From contig JAZGTN010000150.1 in NCBI GenBank assembly GCA_037783415.1, positions 4,216,001-4,280,000 of the forward strand: a stretch of DNA of 64,000 bases, read 5' to 3'. Source of the DNA: Leptasterias polaris. Its lineage: Eukaryota > Echinodermata > Asteroidea > Forcipulatida > Asteriidae. The position numbers were made by a program, and so were the translations under genes. Under the pieces are notes generated by a model. It had not been told where the DNA came from, made no database searches, and was given only the letters and a program-made list of their open reading frames with translations. Positions 1 to 12,775 of this stretch are shown here, in pieces (the stretch's first letter is position 1; every line of letters begins with the position of its first letter).

Positions 1-527
1 TGCCTGAGCATAGTATGATATTGATAAGTGACCAGGTTTTTATGCCGCCCCCCTAATAGGGGGGCAGTGCTTGTGATGGATAGCATAGAACGAAACAAGG
101 TTGAGGAGCAGCAAATAATGAAATTAAATGTAACCGTTATGACGTAGTAATTGTATTTACTTATCAGTGGGTAATGGTGTTGCTTTAATGATACAAAGAC
201 AGTTTTCGACCGCTTTAGTGGTCCTCTGTTAATTCTACTGTGTTTTTTCTTGAAAAGGATCGCGTCGGTAATTTTCGCTTCAACATAGCAAATGAACTTG
301 GGTCCTTGCTGCAACAAGTATATTAATCGATCAAAATTCATTATAATAACTGAAAATGGAAGTTCAGCGTTAACTGGTATGGAGTTTCTAAAGGGGTCTA
401 AACGTCCCACTTCACAATGTTGTGAAGTCTTCTTTTGAAAACAAACTTGATATGAAAATTAAACTTCGGCTTAGGTTGGCGTGGATAATGTTATTGTTTA
501 TAATTTACCCACAAATTTGATTTATAT

Positions 528-895
528 TAAAGGCACTGGACATGTTTGGTAATTACTCCAAATATTAGCATAAAAACTTACTTGGTAACGAGCAGCGGAG
601 AGCTGTTGATAGTATAAAATATTGTGAGAAACGACTCCCTCTGAAGTAACGTAGTTTTTGAGAAAGAGGTAACTTCTCACTAAAATAATAAAAGACTTCT
701 GGCCAGAAGCCTTTTTTAGGCATCTGAAAGCATAGACATTTGTGCAACAAGGGTGTTTTTTCTTTCATTGTTTTCTTGCAACTTCGATGACCTATTGAGC
801 CCAATTTTTTTTACAGGTATGCTATTTTATGCATATGTTGTGTATAAGTGAGAATACTGGTCTTTGACAATTACCAAACGTGTCCAGTGCCTTTG
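528..895. mobile_element. Short TIR element (family M2), about 365 bp
   Basis: The ends are inverted: TTAAAGGCACTGGACATGTT on the left and the complement of a near-identical word on the right. A second copy of equal length is at 62396-62759. There is no coding content; open frames here are repeat artefacts. Confidence 0.7.
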
Positions 896-1089
896 GTTAT
901 TCATCACGTTGTATGAAATTCGAGCTGATAGTAGCCTATCTTTCAAAGTTTGTATTAGAAAACATCACAATTGTTGATCGATATTTCAATACATTGACAA
1001 AGAACGGGCGAATATAGTTTAATGTAAAGTTGTTTTTATAAAGATGCATGGAAATTATATGGAAAGTTGCATTAGCAGTACACAAAGTA

Positions 1090-1521
1090 CTATGCATTAT
1101 GAATAACACAAACACTATATACCTTTAATCCCGCAACGTGTCTTTTTGTACACTGTGGGGCTGCACGAATTTCTGCAAGATCAAGCTGATATTGATCAAC
1201 TTCTCCGTTAGTGTTGCCTGCCTCATCTAGATCCAGCAACATCCTCTCGCTGACAATACTAAGATTTCTACAGAAAACTTTGGCGAGGCAAGGAGACACC
1301 TTCCTGCAAATGCACAAATTAAGTTGATCCCCCTTTTCACCAGTGTGGACGTCCTTTATTAGCTGGAGTACACTGTCTGTGTTGTGCCAATTGCGCTTGG
1401 TATGGAGGTCAACGGCTTCAATTGTTTTTGATACCATTTTTGTGTTGACTCTCAGTTTTTCCATGGTACTGGAATAGGGTGGATTCTGTGTCATGGTTGC
1501 ACAGTTAAAGTGTGTACACAA
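1090..1521 (-). CDS. Possible isolated exon or gene fragment, unknown
   Basis: An open frame of about 140 codons with fairly even amino-acid use (for example KMVSKTIEAVDLHTKRNW). A plausible splice donor (AAAG|GTATAT) lies near 1121 and a possible acceptor (ACACAG) near 1486. I do not recognise the product. It could be one exon of a gene extending off the left edge, a transposon remnant, or a chance open frame. Confidence 0.3.
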   Translation of the reverse strand: MCTHFNCATMTQNPPYSSTMEKLRVNTKMVSKTIEAVDLHTKRNWHNTDSVLQLIKDVHTGEKGDQLNLCICRKVSPCLAKVFCRNLSIVSERMLLDLDEAGNTNGEVDQYQLDLAEIRAAPQCTKRHVAGLKVYSVCVIHNA

Positions 1522-2221
1522 GTACTGTAAAAATAATCTCTTTACAATTTAGCATTGAAATCTTCTGTATTTTGTGTATACTTGTTAACTGGTCTTCACT
1601 ACCTCGGAGATGCCCCCTCCGAGTAACAGAGTTGAGAAACACATACACTGCTGTGGGATCTGTTGTTATTCCTTTCCGCACATATTTAATTATCACTTTG
1701 ATTTTGTTCTGGGTGAAAAGCTAATCGATTTGTACCAATTACCTCTCGTTTCTTTCCGTTTATGAAGAAATTGGTATGTTGTTGCCATGGGCTGTTTCTG
1801 TTGTTTAACTTATTGTTTTAAATGTAAAATTGTTGACATTCAGCCTTTGCGTTACGAGGACAGTTTTTAATAAACCATATTTATCTATATACATACAGCT
1901 TTGATATGAACTAAATTGCAATTGTTTTGAATTAGTCTGACTATACAATGTATGTGAGTGTTCTTTATGCTACACATGCAGAAGGCTGGTAAATAACTTC
2001 CTAAATCACAGTACAGTGCATAGTACACCCACTGCCTACAGACTCAATTCACTGACCTCAGCCAATTAAATCCCATGAGTGTGCTTGTGTTAGGGCAAAG
2101 GCCACCCAATCCTATCAAGCCCTGATCACTAGTCGTAAAACATCCCCTTCAGCCTTGACAGCTGAACCTCAGAAAGTGAGGTTGGAGAGTGTGACATTAG
2201 ATTGGGCTCGTTTCCGTAATG

Positions 2222-2476
2222 CGCAGGACACTCTGATTCCAATGGCCATGCCTTCATGGGAGAGACACACAAAGTGTACATTTCACTTAAAAAAGCATTG
2301 GTTGTGAATTAAGTTCAAATCATGGCAGCTTGGGCCTTTAATGATGGAAGGGTAGGGGTGATACATTTATAGGTATTTCTGACTAAAGTTATCTTACATA
2401 CAGGGGGTGAGATTGTAGAAAATGGGAAAAATGCCAAAAATTTGAGAAAAGTTTTCTCTTGGAGTGGAGCTTAAAC
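2222..2476 (-). pseudogene. Truncated oxygenase exon-4 / intron-3 duplicate
   Basis: The segment is close in sequence to 6362-6642 of copy 1. It contains only the first 25-30 bases of exon 4 (AWPLESEC on the minus strand) preceded by the intron that lies upstream of it. The exon then stops abruptly at about 2222, so it cannot be functional. Next to it, 2500-2720 resembles the 3' flank of copy 2 (24465-24850). Together these suggest leftovers of a further array member at the left side of the window. Confidence 0.6.
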
Positions 2477-2914
2477 CCCGGGGAAGCTAATCGAACGCAC
2501 CTTTTCGTAACATACTATACGAAGCTTTCAAAGCTTCCTATATTTATCAATAGAGGAATCTTATATTAAATTGTTTAGTGTCTGAACAGTACATGGCAAA
2601 CAAAATGTATTACACGAGACGCGCTTTCCACCAATACTTTCCACTAAATCTTTAATAGTCCATGTATACTAAATTGGATGCAAATGATACAATATAGCAG
2701 ACTATAACAAAAATGCAATAAGCTTGGCCAATATGTGATTTCCGCCACAGCTTGACACTGCAATTTATTTAAGTGCTATTAATACCTGCAATTAAATGCC
2801 AAATAAACACTATTTAAAAGAACAATTTGTAAAATGGCAAGGAGCCGGATACCGAACATAGGGCAAACCGGCTTAGACAGATGAACTAAACATACATTTA
2901 ACCGATGGACAACC

Positions 2915-3115
2915 ATAAACATAACAGTGGCCACACCAAGGACTACCACGCCCTTACCAAAGTGGCCACACCAACAACTTAAGTGACCACACCAAGGACT
3001 ATACTGAGCCCTTTTACCAAAGTGGCCACCAAGGATTACCACGCCCTCACCAAAGCTATGACCACACCAAGGACAATCACACCCTTTTTCCTAGGTGGCC
3101 ACATCCTTACCAACA
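2915..3115. repeat. Minisatellite, GTGGCCACACCAAGGAC unit
   Basis: Five to six imperfect units of roughly 30-40 bases built on CAAAGTGGCCACACCAAGGA and CCACGCCCTTAC. Confidence 0.65.
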
Positions 3116-3339
3116 TAAAACACAGCTGAGCTAGGACAACCACGCTCAGGTGTATCCACACATGAACATTGTGGGGGTCTATTGACCCCAATACAGTTCA
3201 AAAACATGTCACGCACCAACCATTCACCTATGCACCTATACACAGGCCTGTGAAATCTCCGCTTTAAAGCGGATATCCGCTTTTTCATTGACCGTGCCGA
3301 TTTTTTTATTTCCGCTTTTTTGTTCAAAAAAAAAAAAAA

Positions 3340-3366
3340 AGTATATATATATATATATATATTTTT
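3340..3366. repeat. (TA)n run next to an A-run
   Basis: Poly-A, then about ten TA units, then a T-run. Confidence 0.85.
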
Positions 3367-4111
3367 TTACCCTTTATAAGCTTGGCAACAATAATGTACA
3401 ACTACAATAATGTGAAATAAGCCTAGTTACTGGATCAATGGGGTGCCGCAATTCGAACAGCGTAAATGCGTGACCCGCGCTCACTTGACGTTACACGATC
3501 ATTCTTACATCATGTAGTGTTTCAGTTCTTTTTTTAAGGGTCCATTCACAGGCCTGTATACAGTACTAATTTCAGTGATGAGTTGTGTGCTTCCCGTTCA
3601 TGCTGTGAGTTGTTTGTATCTCGGTCGATACTGAGGGACTACTTGTGTTCTTTCAATCTTGTTGGAAACACAATTTGTTTCCTAACCACCATCAGGTGTT
3701 TTCTAGGCACCCTGCTTAATGCATCAAAGTGCAATACAGTTGCAATGAAAAGGTCCCTGCTAAATGAAGCAATTGTGAAGTGAACTGGTTGACCCCAGCC
3801 TTGGCTCTCTGGGCATTAACCCCCCCTAACTAAAATGTACTCTGTAGAACTCTGCTTAATGCGGCACAGTGCAACAGAGTATCGGATTTGAGTTTACTGC
3901 TAGCATACAACAATTGACAACAACTTTTATCATTTGGTGCATTTTGTTCTATTTGGCTGGGATAGGGTTAGGAGAAATTCAGAATAAAAACAAATGGTAC
4001 TTGAGGTTGAACACCATAAAACCCTGAAAAAAAAGCCTGTTTTAATATTCTTCCCTTAATACATGAATAGAAAACAACCTAATATCTTTTAAGTTGAATC
4101 ACTCCATGAGT

Positions 4112-7100
4112 TCAGTATGTCGAACTGAATTTTATCTTCAAATAATCCATGGTTGTGATTGGTGGATACTTGTTACTTTTGTCAGTGCATTCAATGATTG
4201 CTTCGTTGTCCGGATGACCAAAGAAAGCAATTGACTGTCTGGTTTTCCCACGTTCCTCTTCACTATCGTTCATGTATACACGGTGTCTCTGCAATCAAGT
4301 AAAATCAAAACAATAAAAGCAAATTACTTTGTGCGAAAATTCATTCAATTTTTTTAACACACATTCAACTTCACACTTTTTCCCCTAGTCTCATCAAACT
4401 AGAGTTTTCTTTTTAGCTACTATTGCATTCAATTTCGTTTTCGTGCACACAAGATTTTCAGGTTTGTTCCAGTCATTCTATTTCATTTATAGAAATTCAA
4501 GACTAAGTTTTCACCATTCTTCAGTTGAATTTCTACCACTCTACTCACAATTGATGAAATGGAATGGATGACCCAGGCTCTTTATACTGCTGGCTTTTAC
4601 GAATTTGAATGATCTTTGCGAAGATTTTTCCAGTGGAAGTGCCCTTTGCGAAATAAAAATGGCCTCGCCCTCTTAAAGATGAAACTCCAAGCTTGCTAGA
4701 CTACAGGACTTGTTTGGTTTTGGGGGTTACTGGCCAAGTGCTAAATTTAATGGACACTGGTCAGTGGTCATGAGAGTATTTTGAGCCCTGACATGACAGT
4801 GACATACATTGTACACGTTCAGACACATTTTTGGCCACAAACGCACTTCACCTCTTCCAGTATTATTTGATTTTGATAACTTACAGCAGCAATGTACACA
4901 TCCGATGTCCATCTTTGCATCAAGTCACCGATGTTAACTAGAATACCACCTTCAACCAATGGCACTCTAACGTATGTTCCGTCTCGCTTACGAACCTGTT
5001 CAAATGATTAGGAAACATTATGTTTAAAGTCCATCTCAATTGAGGCAATTTACAGGCAACCAGCTCCAGGTAATCTCCAATGAGAGCATTTATTCACATC
5101 ATTATTCTCATGAAGATATTGAGTTGCAGCTAGAAGAATGTATCTTGTGCTGCCGAAGTGTTCCTTCTGCATGCAGTGCAGTTGGTTGCTCAAAGTTGCC
5201 TGAAATAATTGTCCAGTGTGACAATGCCTATAGATGTTCATTTACGTACTGTACAGTGTACATTCACTATAAAAGCTACCCGGGAAAGGAATCCATTTGA
5301 AAAACGAGCTTTGAATAACTCATATTAGGCTATATCCTTAAACAGGTTAGTTTTCAGTGCAAAATTAATGGTACAAGTAGTAACTAGTTCCAAAGTAAGC
5401 TCAGACATCTGTAATTGCTAAAACCAGTATCCATCTACATTTATAAGGCCTAACATTTGGGCCATGGCTGGTCATAATGCTTGTGTCCTTGAGCTAGTTA
5501 TCTCTATTTCTTTCCTCAATGCTTTACCATAATTGCTTTGTTCCTTGGACTATACAGGTCAATCAAAGAATAGGCAGTGCTCGTAAATAATGTAAAAGAA
5601 CCCAGAACACTTATATCTGGATGAGTAATTATACAAATAAACATATAACACAATGGGTCACATGAAGCGCACCTCTAATCCAGGCTTCTGTTGGAACAGA
5701 AGTGTGATTCCTCCATAGTCAGAGTGCTCCCCACACCGCACCTGATTCTCCTTCACTGTCTGATTATTCAGGGAAGGGTAGAACAGAGACCTCAATGTCA
5801 TTGCACTCTCTGTTTTTGCCTTGGAATGGTGTTTCACAAAAAACAAGGGATCCTGAAAACCAAGAAAGTTTGATTGATTTATGAGTTGTTATTTTATGAT
5901 TATTGATCCTGCATTGTTTAAGTTTGCCCTCTTCCACATACGCAGTGTACCAACCCAATTCCTTTCTAACACCTGGTACAGACAGGAGCTCTAGAGTCAC
6001 GCCGAACCAAGTTATTGAATTAAGTACGTTAAAAGTTCAATGTTTGAAACATTAAGGAGCGACTGGACAAGCTGGAAGTCGACTGTTGCAGTCGTTCAGA
6101 ACAACTCTGGAGCGTCTTGGTTTCAGACATCGATATTGTCATCAGCCGAACCTAATTCTAAATGTATGTTAAGTTCACCTGTCTGAAACAAAAATTCATC
6201 ATGACTCTGGAGCACCTGTCTGAACCGGGTGTAGGTCACAAGCTTTCTTTAAAAAAAAGTATCTGCTTACCTGAAGTTTAAGTCCATGAGCCAAGACTTC
6301 AAGCACTCTGTTATGAAGTGGAAGACACAGGTCAAAGAACTCATCATGACTAGACTTAAATCCAGGACACTCTGATTCCAATGGCCATGCCTTCATGGGA
6401 GAGACACACAAAGTGTACATTACATTTCACTTAAAAAAGCATTGGTTGTGAATAAAGTTCAAATCATGGCAGCTGGGGCCTGTAATGACGGAAGGGTAGG
6501 GGTGATACATTGATAGGTATTTCTTACTAAGTTATCTTACATTGGTATTGTATGAACATTTTACAGGGGGTGAGATTGTATAAAATTGGAAAAATTCAGA
6601 AAATTTGAGAAAGGTTTTCTCTTGGAGTGGAGCTTAAACCCCTGAAAGTACAGGTTATTACACTGTAGAGGTTTACAGAATCCCTACACCTTTTCCTCTA
6701 TACATTTGAAAATTTTGATTCGACAGGGACAGAGTCCTTTCATCTCTGTGATGGCAGTTTCCTCATTCAAGTAACTATAAAGGCAGGGTGATCAAGAAAA
6801 AATCCTGAAACCAGGAAAAATCCCGACAAATCTCATGCCTGATTTTAAAATTGGTACCAATAGGACACCCCCGGGATACCAGGCATACATGTACCCGACC
6901 CATGGATCCATGACAGTGATTGGTACCAATAGGACACCCCTGGGATACCAATAGGACACCCCCGGGATACCAGGCATACATGTACCCGACCCATGGATCC
7001 ATGACAGTGATTGCAATACTTACTTCCAAGTCACTTGGTGGATTAAAATTGAAAGCTTCTTTTAGGTCCCCGTGTGGTTGATCTGGATTGGTACTGTTAA

Positions 7101-9064
7101 TTGAGAGACAAACAGTAAATACTTATTTAATCTTCATCCATTTCCCCCGTTTTACCTGTTCATCCAAAGCTAAATAGTGTTGGGCCAAGAGGTCTGAGGG
7201 CCAAGTGTGCCAAGTTCACCGCAGACCAAAATGGGGTGGTATGAGCGGAGACCTTGAATGTTACTGCAGACCAAACTGGTTATTCCTAGGGAACAGAAAC
7301 TGCACAAGATCATCATTTGCTTATTGTCTCTGATCAGAGTGTTCTGTTATATTCCTTTCAGATTAAGCCTCACTTGAACCATGTGTAGAATGCCACCCTT
7401 CACATGCATACCCTTGAAGACATTGAGATTGAGGTAGGCAATTGTTAAGAGTTTTAATAATGGTAAATTACAGTAGTTGCATTTTTTTCTTAAAGGAGTT
7501 GTATTACAGTGAACCCCCCCCCCAAAAAAAAAACAAAAAAAAAAAAAAACATATATATATATATAGGCAAATAAATAAATAAATAAAACAAACAAACGAA
7601 AACAAACAGGAATACAACTTTTTATGAAATAAATGAAGAAGAAAAAATATATATATTTAGCACCTGCTATTGCCGTATTGCCATACTATGGACAAGTAGA
7701 AAATATAATATGTAAAAAAAAAAAAATCAAAATCCTGCTCCACATTTTGTAAACTAATTGTGCTGTACATTTGGATCAGACATAAACCACCAGCAGAGTC
7801 CAACAGTTTGGAGGTGAGTGGACAGGTGGTGGTGCAGATCAACTTAAGGACAAAGTGAAATTATTTTTAAAAATCTGATAAACATCATTATTTCTAATAG
7901 ATGTAATTTAGGGAGGGGCCTAAATATCCCACGAAGGGGAAATAACTTACTTTTCCATTTCAAGATTGATGTACCCATTGGAACCCTTTGAAGGAACACG
8001 GAGAACTCTTTTCTTCAACTCCAGTGGAAGATCAAAGAATGTTTTACTAACTCGGTGCAAATTTTCCGCCTGTGGGAAAAATAGACTGGAGCTTGAGAAT
8101 TTGTTTGTGGTTTTTGTTTTTTCACTATTTGAATTCATGGTTTGTCAAGATTTACACCAAGACATTAATATGAAGACATAATGTTGGTATTGGGTAAACT
8201 TTGTAAAGGCAACTTGAAATGACTTTCTATTGCTTCAGCCTTTTTACACCAAGTTCTCAATATAAGTTAAATAAGTTTAAATTAAAAGAATATGTTTTCT
8301 TTTTTTGGGAACAGGAATACTATAACTTTAAACCCTGTAGTGAGGGCTACTGTCAGTACATGATGATGTGACATACTTGAATATTTCCATTGTCTTAACC
8401 ACATCATGGTCAGCTCATATGCCATGATATCCTAAGCTTGACCATGCCACACATCCTAGGTGGGATTCCAATCAATAGGGTTCAGTGATTTAGTTAGGAC
8501 GAGGGGGGCAGGACAAAACTCACCAATCCTTTGAAGCTTGTGTACAAAATTGGTATACAGTAGATGAAGTCAAACTATAAAACTTAATTAAGAACAAATA
8601 AGCTTAAATTAACCCAGGCAGCACATTGATGTGTAAACAACACACTTAGATAAAATAGCATGTTGAAACAAACCCTCTAAACCAATGGAAAATCTTGAAA
8701 GCATGTAATGACAACGTCGGTGCGTTGCGATCAAATAGGTCCCTCGCTTGAGGGTTTAAAAGTAAACTGTCAGAACATCGAATTGTGTATAATGTCCTCT
8801 TCTCGGTGCAACTGTATCAAATCTGTTTTGTTTTGAATATAAAGTTCCCTTTTATGTATCAAGGGTGAGCAAAATAGTGAAGTCTGGCAGTACCTTTTCA
8901 TGTGGGAAGTCAGTGTTGATCATGAAAAAAAATCCGATGGTTGTGAGAGCTTTGTGAACATCATCTACGAGCTTCTGAAACTGAGTGGTGTCTGGTTTCG
9001 TCAGTGACAGTCTATAAGCACTGAAGTCAATCACAGGTATCTCAGCTTCTGTTGAGTCCCCCAT
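4112..9064 (-). CDS. Fe(II)/2-oxoglutarate oxygenase, IPNS-like, copy 1 (7 exons, complete)
   Basis: Non-heme iron oxygenase of the isopenicillin N synthase-like family, presumably a soluble enzyme oxidising a small molecule; the substrate is unknown. Exons, in transcript order: 8894-9064, 7951-8069, 7024-7093, 6271-6390, 5673-5852, 4885-4995, 4112-4288. All introns are GT-AG, phases join without error, and the sum is 315 residues plus stop, normal for the family. The start is the ATG at 9064 (MGDSTEAEIPVIDF), the usual opening of the N-terminal DIOX_N domain. The catalytic core has H203-x-D205 (exon 5, GEHSDYGG), H259 (exon 7, RHRVY) and the cosubstrate-binding R274-Q-S276 (RQSIAFF). The WTSD motif is in exon 6. 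No signal peptide or membrane segment is visible. It is the most downstream (3') member of a three-gene tandem array on this strand. A 5' noncoding exon cannot be excluded. Gene structure is sure; exact biochemical role is open. Confidence 0.88.
6851..7013. repeat. Tandem duplication of about 70 bp in oxygenase copy 1 intron 3
   Basis: The unit begins TTGGTACCAATAGGACACCC. A second unit begins at about 6920 with an extra internal repeat of the first 26 bases. The array lies about 10 bases beyond the exon 3 donor. Confidence 0.75.
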
Positions 9065-9189
9065 GAAGTACTGCTCACAGAAATCACCTTTGATCATTAG
9101 TGATAAGTTGCTGTTTTGACACTGCTGAAGTTTGTAATGCCACAGAATCGACACAACCCTTGAACCTACAACACACACCCCACTGATCG

Positions 9190-10440
9190 GTGAGTTCCCG
9201 AAAGAACCTTCATTGCATGCATGAGTAATCAAACAGTATAGAGTCCGGTCGGTTCCAGTTTGGCAAAGGTCAGTTTTCACTCTATCTCATGCGGAAAATC
9301 AGTTCAAATTGAAACTTAGGTAAAATTGTAAAAGCTTTATGAACATCATCTCAGAGCTTGTGAAACTGAGTGGTCTTTTGTATTAGAGAAATCTTTGTGC
9401 TACACTTTCTTGCTTTTTGGTTTGACTTGACCCAATTTTACTCGCGAAATGGAGCTATGATGCACGAGATCCGCCTGGTACACGACTTTTGAATATATAT
9501 ATATTTTTTTTCTCAAAAATCCCGTAGTAAACAACAAAGAGTTTAAAATTTACCTAGCAGGTTCTCTTGTGGTTAATCAGTTGAGAACTAGCAAAAAGTT
9601 ACATCATTGTTTTCCTTTGTTGCAAACATCAATTTCGGATTCGCGAGATCAAAGTTAATTGCTTAACTTGATTTGCAAAAACAAAACACAAACAAACTAT
9701 TGCATTTTAGCAAGAAAATACCAAGGGAAATTTTCCCAACATGTTTATTATAAGTTATGTATAAATCTGATAACAATTATATTTCGATATTACGCAATGT
9801 GCACACCCTATTATATAGCAATATTGTCACCTCCAAACTATAGGTCGCAGCGACCAAAACAAATTTGGTGATCGGAGGTGGGCACAAATTCTTAATTTTT
9901 TGCAAGTAACCGGAAGCAGAGGTCAAGTTTAATTCTTGGGTTTTCTTCGTTGTATCGTTGAATAGATTTTACTTTCATATTTTTTATCACTTAGTAGTAC
10001 GTTCCCAACAACATATTTAATTTTCATGGTCATAACCTACGTTAAACTAAAATAATAGACGAAACAAAATCTTGCCAACGTAAAACTCCATTATGGTTGG
10101 GATCACAATGGTCCCGGAAGAGTCGATTACGCGCGAGACTTGCACAGTCTATTCGAAGGTCGTAACTTTTTCGTTTCACTCTGATCTGTGCCCTTGTCCT
10201 CTTCCACGCAACGCAACCATTCGCTCATGTCATCCAATCAGGCTTTGCCTACCTCTCCATCTGGTATTTGTTCTTTAATTGGTGTCCAGCCTGTCAATAT
10301 ACGTATGGTTCCACCTGCCATCTTGCCTATACTATAGCTAGATGACGAATCCCAACTCAACTTCTTCTTTAACTAATAAAACCGTATTATCTTCCTTGCA
10401 TTCAATGTTTGCTTCCTTAAGTTATAAACTTATATAAGGA
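9190..10440. repeat. Segmental duplication block A (partner 21030-21250 and 23020-24330)
   Basis: The 5' flank of oxygenase copy 1 matches DNA upstream of position 21265 and again from 23020 to 24330. Shared words include TTGGTTTGACTTGACCCAAT and CATGTCATCCA. The M1 half-element at 9880-10157 is an insertion into one partner. Confidence 0.65.
9880..10157 (+). mobile_element. M1 element, right-hand half only
   Basis: Corresponds to about 22000-22286 of the full copy, including the right terminus CGCGAGACTTGCACAGTCTA. The left half is absent. Confidence 0.7.
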
Positions 10441-10760
10441 CCCCAATGAAAATAAGTCTAAGTTATTGGCTTTTTGGGGCTATCCTTGGATAATTTGTGT
10501 TCTATTTTGGTTTATCTTATTTCATTGTCTTTTCTCCTGTTGTTGTGTACATGTATGTATTTTTGGCATGTTCGGTGCGTTGCGACCAAACAGGTCTCTC
10601 GCTTGAGGGTTTAAAAGTAAACTGTCAGAACATCGAATTGTGTTTGTCCTCTTCTTGGCGCAACTGTATAAAAAAGTTTTTTAAATTTAAAAAAGGTTCC
10701 CTTTTACGTGGGCTATCAGCGTTGAAGAGGGAGCAAACTACTAGTGAAGTCTGACAGTAC

Positions 10761-10879
10761 CTTTTCATGTGGGAAGTCAGTGTTGATCATGAAAAAGAAG
10801 CCGATGGTTGTGAGAGCTTTGTGAACATCATCTACGAGCTTCTGAAACTGAGTGGTGTCTGATTTCGTTAGTGACAGTC

Positions 10880-10913
<34 letters not shown>

Positions 10914-11527
10914 TATTCGGCATACTTCACGAGACAATAAAAATACAAAACAGATGAGACAATGAAAAAAAAAAACCCAAGGGAACAAAGAATAGAGCCA
11001 GCAACACATGCCAGGAAAAAAAAAATTAACCTAATAACTGTGGCCCAAGAGCCTTCGTTTCCAATGCTACTGGCTATACAGAAATATAGAGAATATAACA
11101 AAAAATATATAAAATTTTATGTACAGCAATAAAGGTAGTATTAAACTATATAAAAAATTGCACATATTAAAATATACAAAAAAACACATTAAATTATATA
11201 AACTAATGAAAATATTAAAATATAAAATAAAAAATAAAATATAAAATATACAAATAAATAACGAAAATAAATAAGTAAAGAAAATGTATAAGTAAAGAAC
11301 AAAATTATTAATTAAAGAATAAATAAATAAAATAAATAAAATAAATATGTCATAAATATAAATGTCATAAATATGTTATAAATATGTTGTTGGGAACGTA
11401 CTACTAAGTGATAAAAAATATGAAAGTAAAATCTATTCAACGATACAACGAAGAAAACCCAATAATTATTCCTATAATAAGCACTGAAGTCAATCACAGG
11501 TATCTCAGCTTCTGTTGAGTCCCCCAT
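10761..11527 (-). pseudogene. Solo oxygenase exon 1, split by an insertion
   Basis: A duplicate of oxygenase exon 1 with its flanks but no following exons. The 3' part (10761 to about 10882, ending in the donor GAAAAG|GTACTG) and the 5' part (about 11479-11527, beginning with ATG) together match exon 1 of copy 1. They are separated by roughly 600 bases of AT-rich inserted DNA that opens with an ATT trinucleotide run. That insert also holds an inverted scrap (11391-11475) of the inverted-repeat family seen at 21572. The flanking 10562-10760 and 11540-11620 match 8690-8890 and 9080-9180, showing that a block around exon 1 was copied. No downstream oxygenase exon exists before copy 1, so this is a relic. 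Confidence 0.75.
10881..10914. repeat. (ATT)n microsatellite
   Basis: Eleven ATT units at the border of the DNA inserted into the solo exon 1. Confidence 0.9.
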
Positions 11528-11639
11528 GTCGTACTGCGCACAGAAATCACTTTGACACTGCATAAGTTTGTAATGCCACAGAATCGACACAACCCTTGAA
11601 CCTACAACACACACCCCACTGCCTAGCCTGATGGATGAG

Positions 11640-12290
11640 TTCCCTGGAAAACTAGGGTCTCACAAAGGCATGCATTGACCTCTCTGTACATAACAGTCAT
11701 AACAGTCTCAGTTGACTACATCATTTGTCACAATAGGGGAGAGGAAACAGTAGAGGGGCACTCTTGCGTAAAGAAGCACACTTGTACACCTTGTTTTATA
11801 ATTTTGTATGTCTAATGTCTTGCATTCACTTGTATTCACTTAATCTGTTCTTCACAACGTTGAAAAGAGAAAACAACATAAATATAAGGTATGAACATAA
11901 ATTATGTCTAAGATAACTTCATATAAAAATTTACCTTAACCCTGAGTTGACTTAAATTTCACAATGTAGAACAAGGCATTTGGCATTGGTAATGGATTTG
12001 TGTACCACCAATAATCCTTTTTTTTTTTTATAACTCTCGGTAAACTCGCCATTTGGGCCGCACACTAGCACTAGCAGGCTGCACCGAGCTAGTGCCACCA
12101 CGACAGAAATCCCAACACGACGTACACCCCTCAAATAGCAAATGTTGTAACCCGATCAACAAGTAGAGAACGCCACTTCGTTATTAATTTTTTTTTGTCG
12201 AACAATATGACCCGTATCTCATCAAAAGAAAACGGTAAACATAACTTGAATAGTGCCTACATAACTTCAATATCTATCACTATGCATTCG
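11640..12290. other. No recognised gene
   Basis: AT-rich DNA upstream of the solo exon 1; no open frame with coding character, no repeat identified. Confidence 0.5.
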
Positions 12291-12679
12291 CGCGGCACCC
12301 GCTAGGTGGGCGCGATTCTTGCGTATAAAATGTTGCAAAGTGGGGTGAGGGGGAAGGAGATAATTTGAGAGGGTATGAGAGGTTATCATTTTCAGAATGG
12401 TTTGGTAAGGATATTGAAAATGAGTACGCAAGGTAGTTATGTGTTATGATAAAATTTTGAGCATGCAAAAGTTGTTGAGTGTGGTCGAAACGTCGCGTTC
12501 CCTCCTGACCCTTTTCTTGCCCCTTTTCTCGACTACGAAGCAAGTTGGGGGTGAGTTTGAATATTTAGGAAGGATATACTATTACTAAGGCAATGATGCA
12601 TGCTTGGCATGATATGTAGGTTTTTTGATATGTGAGGTCTTTTGAATATCTAACAAAGGCCCGAGTAATCCATGGAATA

Positions 12680-12775
12680 TATAATAATAATAATAATAAT
12701 AAAACAGCATTTATATAGCGCATTGTGAATCAAAGATCCCTCGATGCGCTTCACAATTTAAAAGGTACAAAAATA
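12680..12775. repeat. SINE tail with (TAA)n
   Basis: A TAA trinucleotide run followed by CATTTATATAGCGCATTGTG and GATGCGCTTCACAATTT, the tail type also seen in the SINE at 26707. The head is not found. Confidence 0.5.

Noticed and set aside
7347..7595. Minus-strand open frame of 82 codons
   Set aside because: Mostly poly-T/(AT)n translation inside an oxygenase intron.
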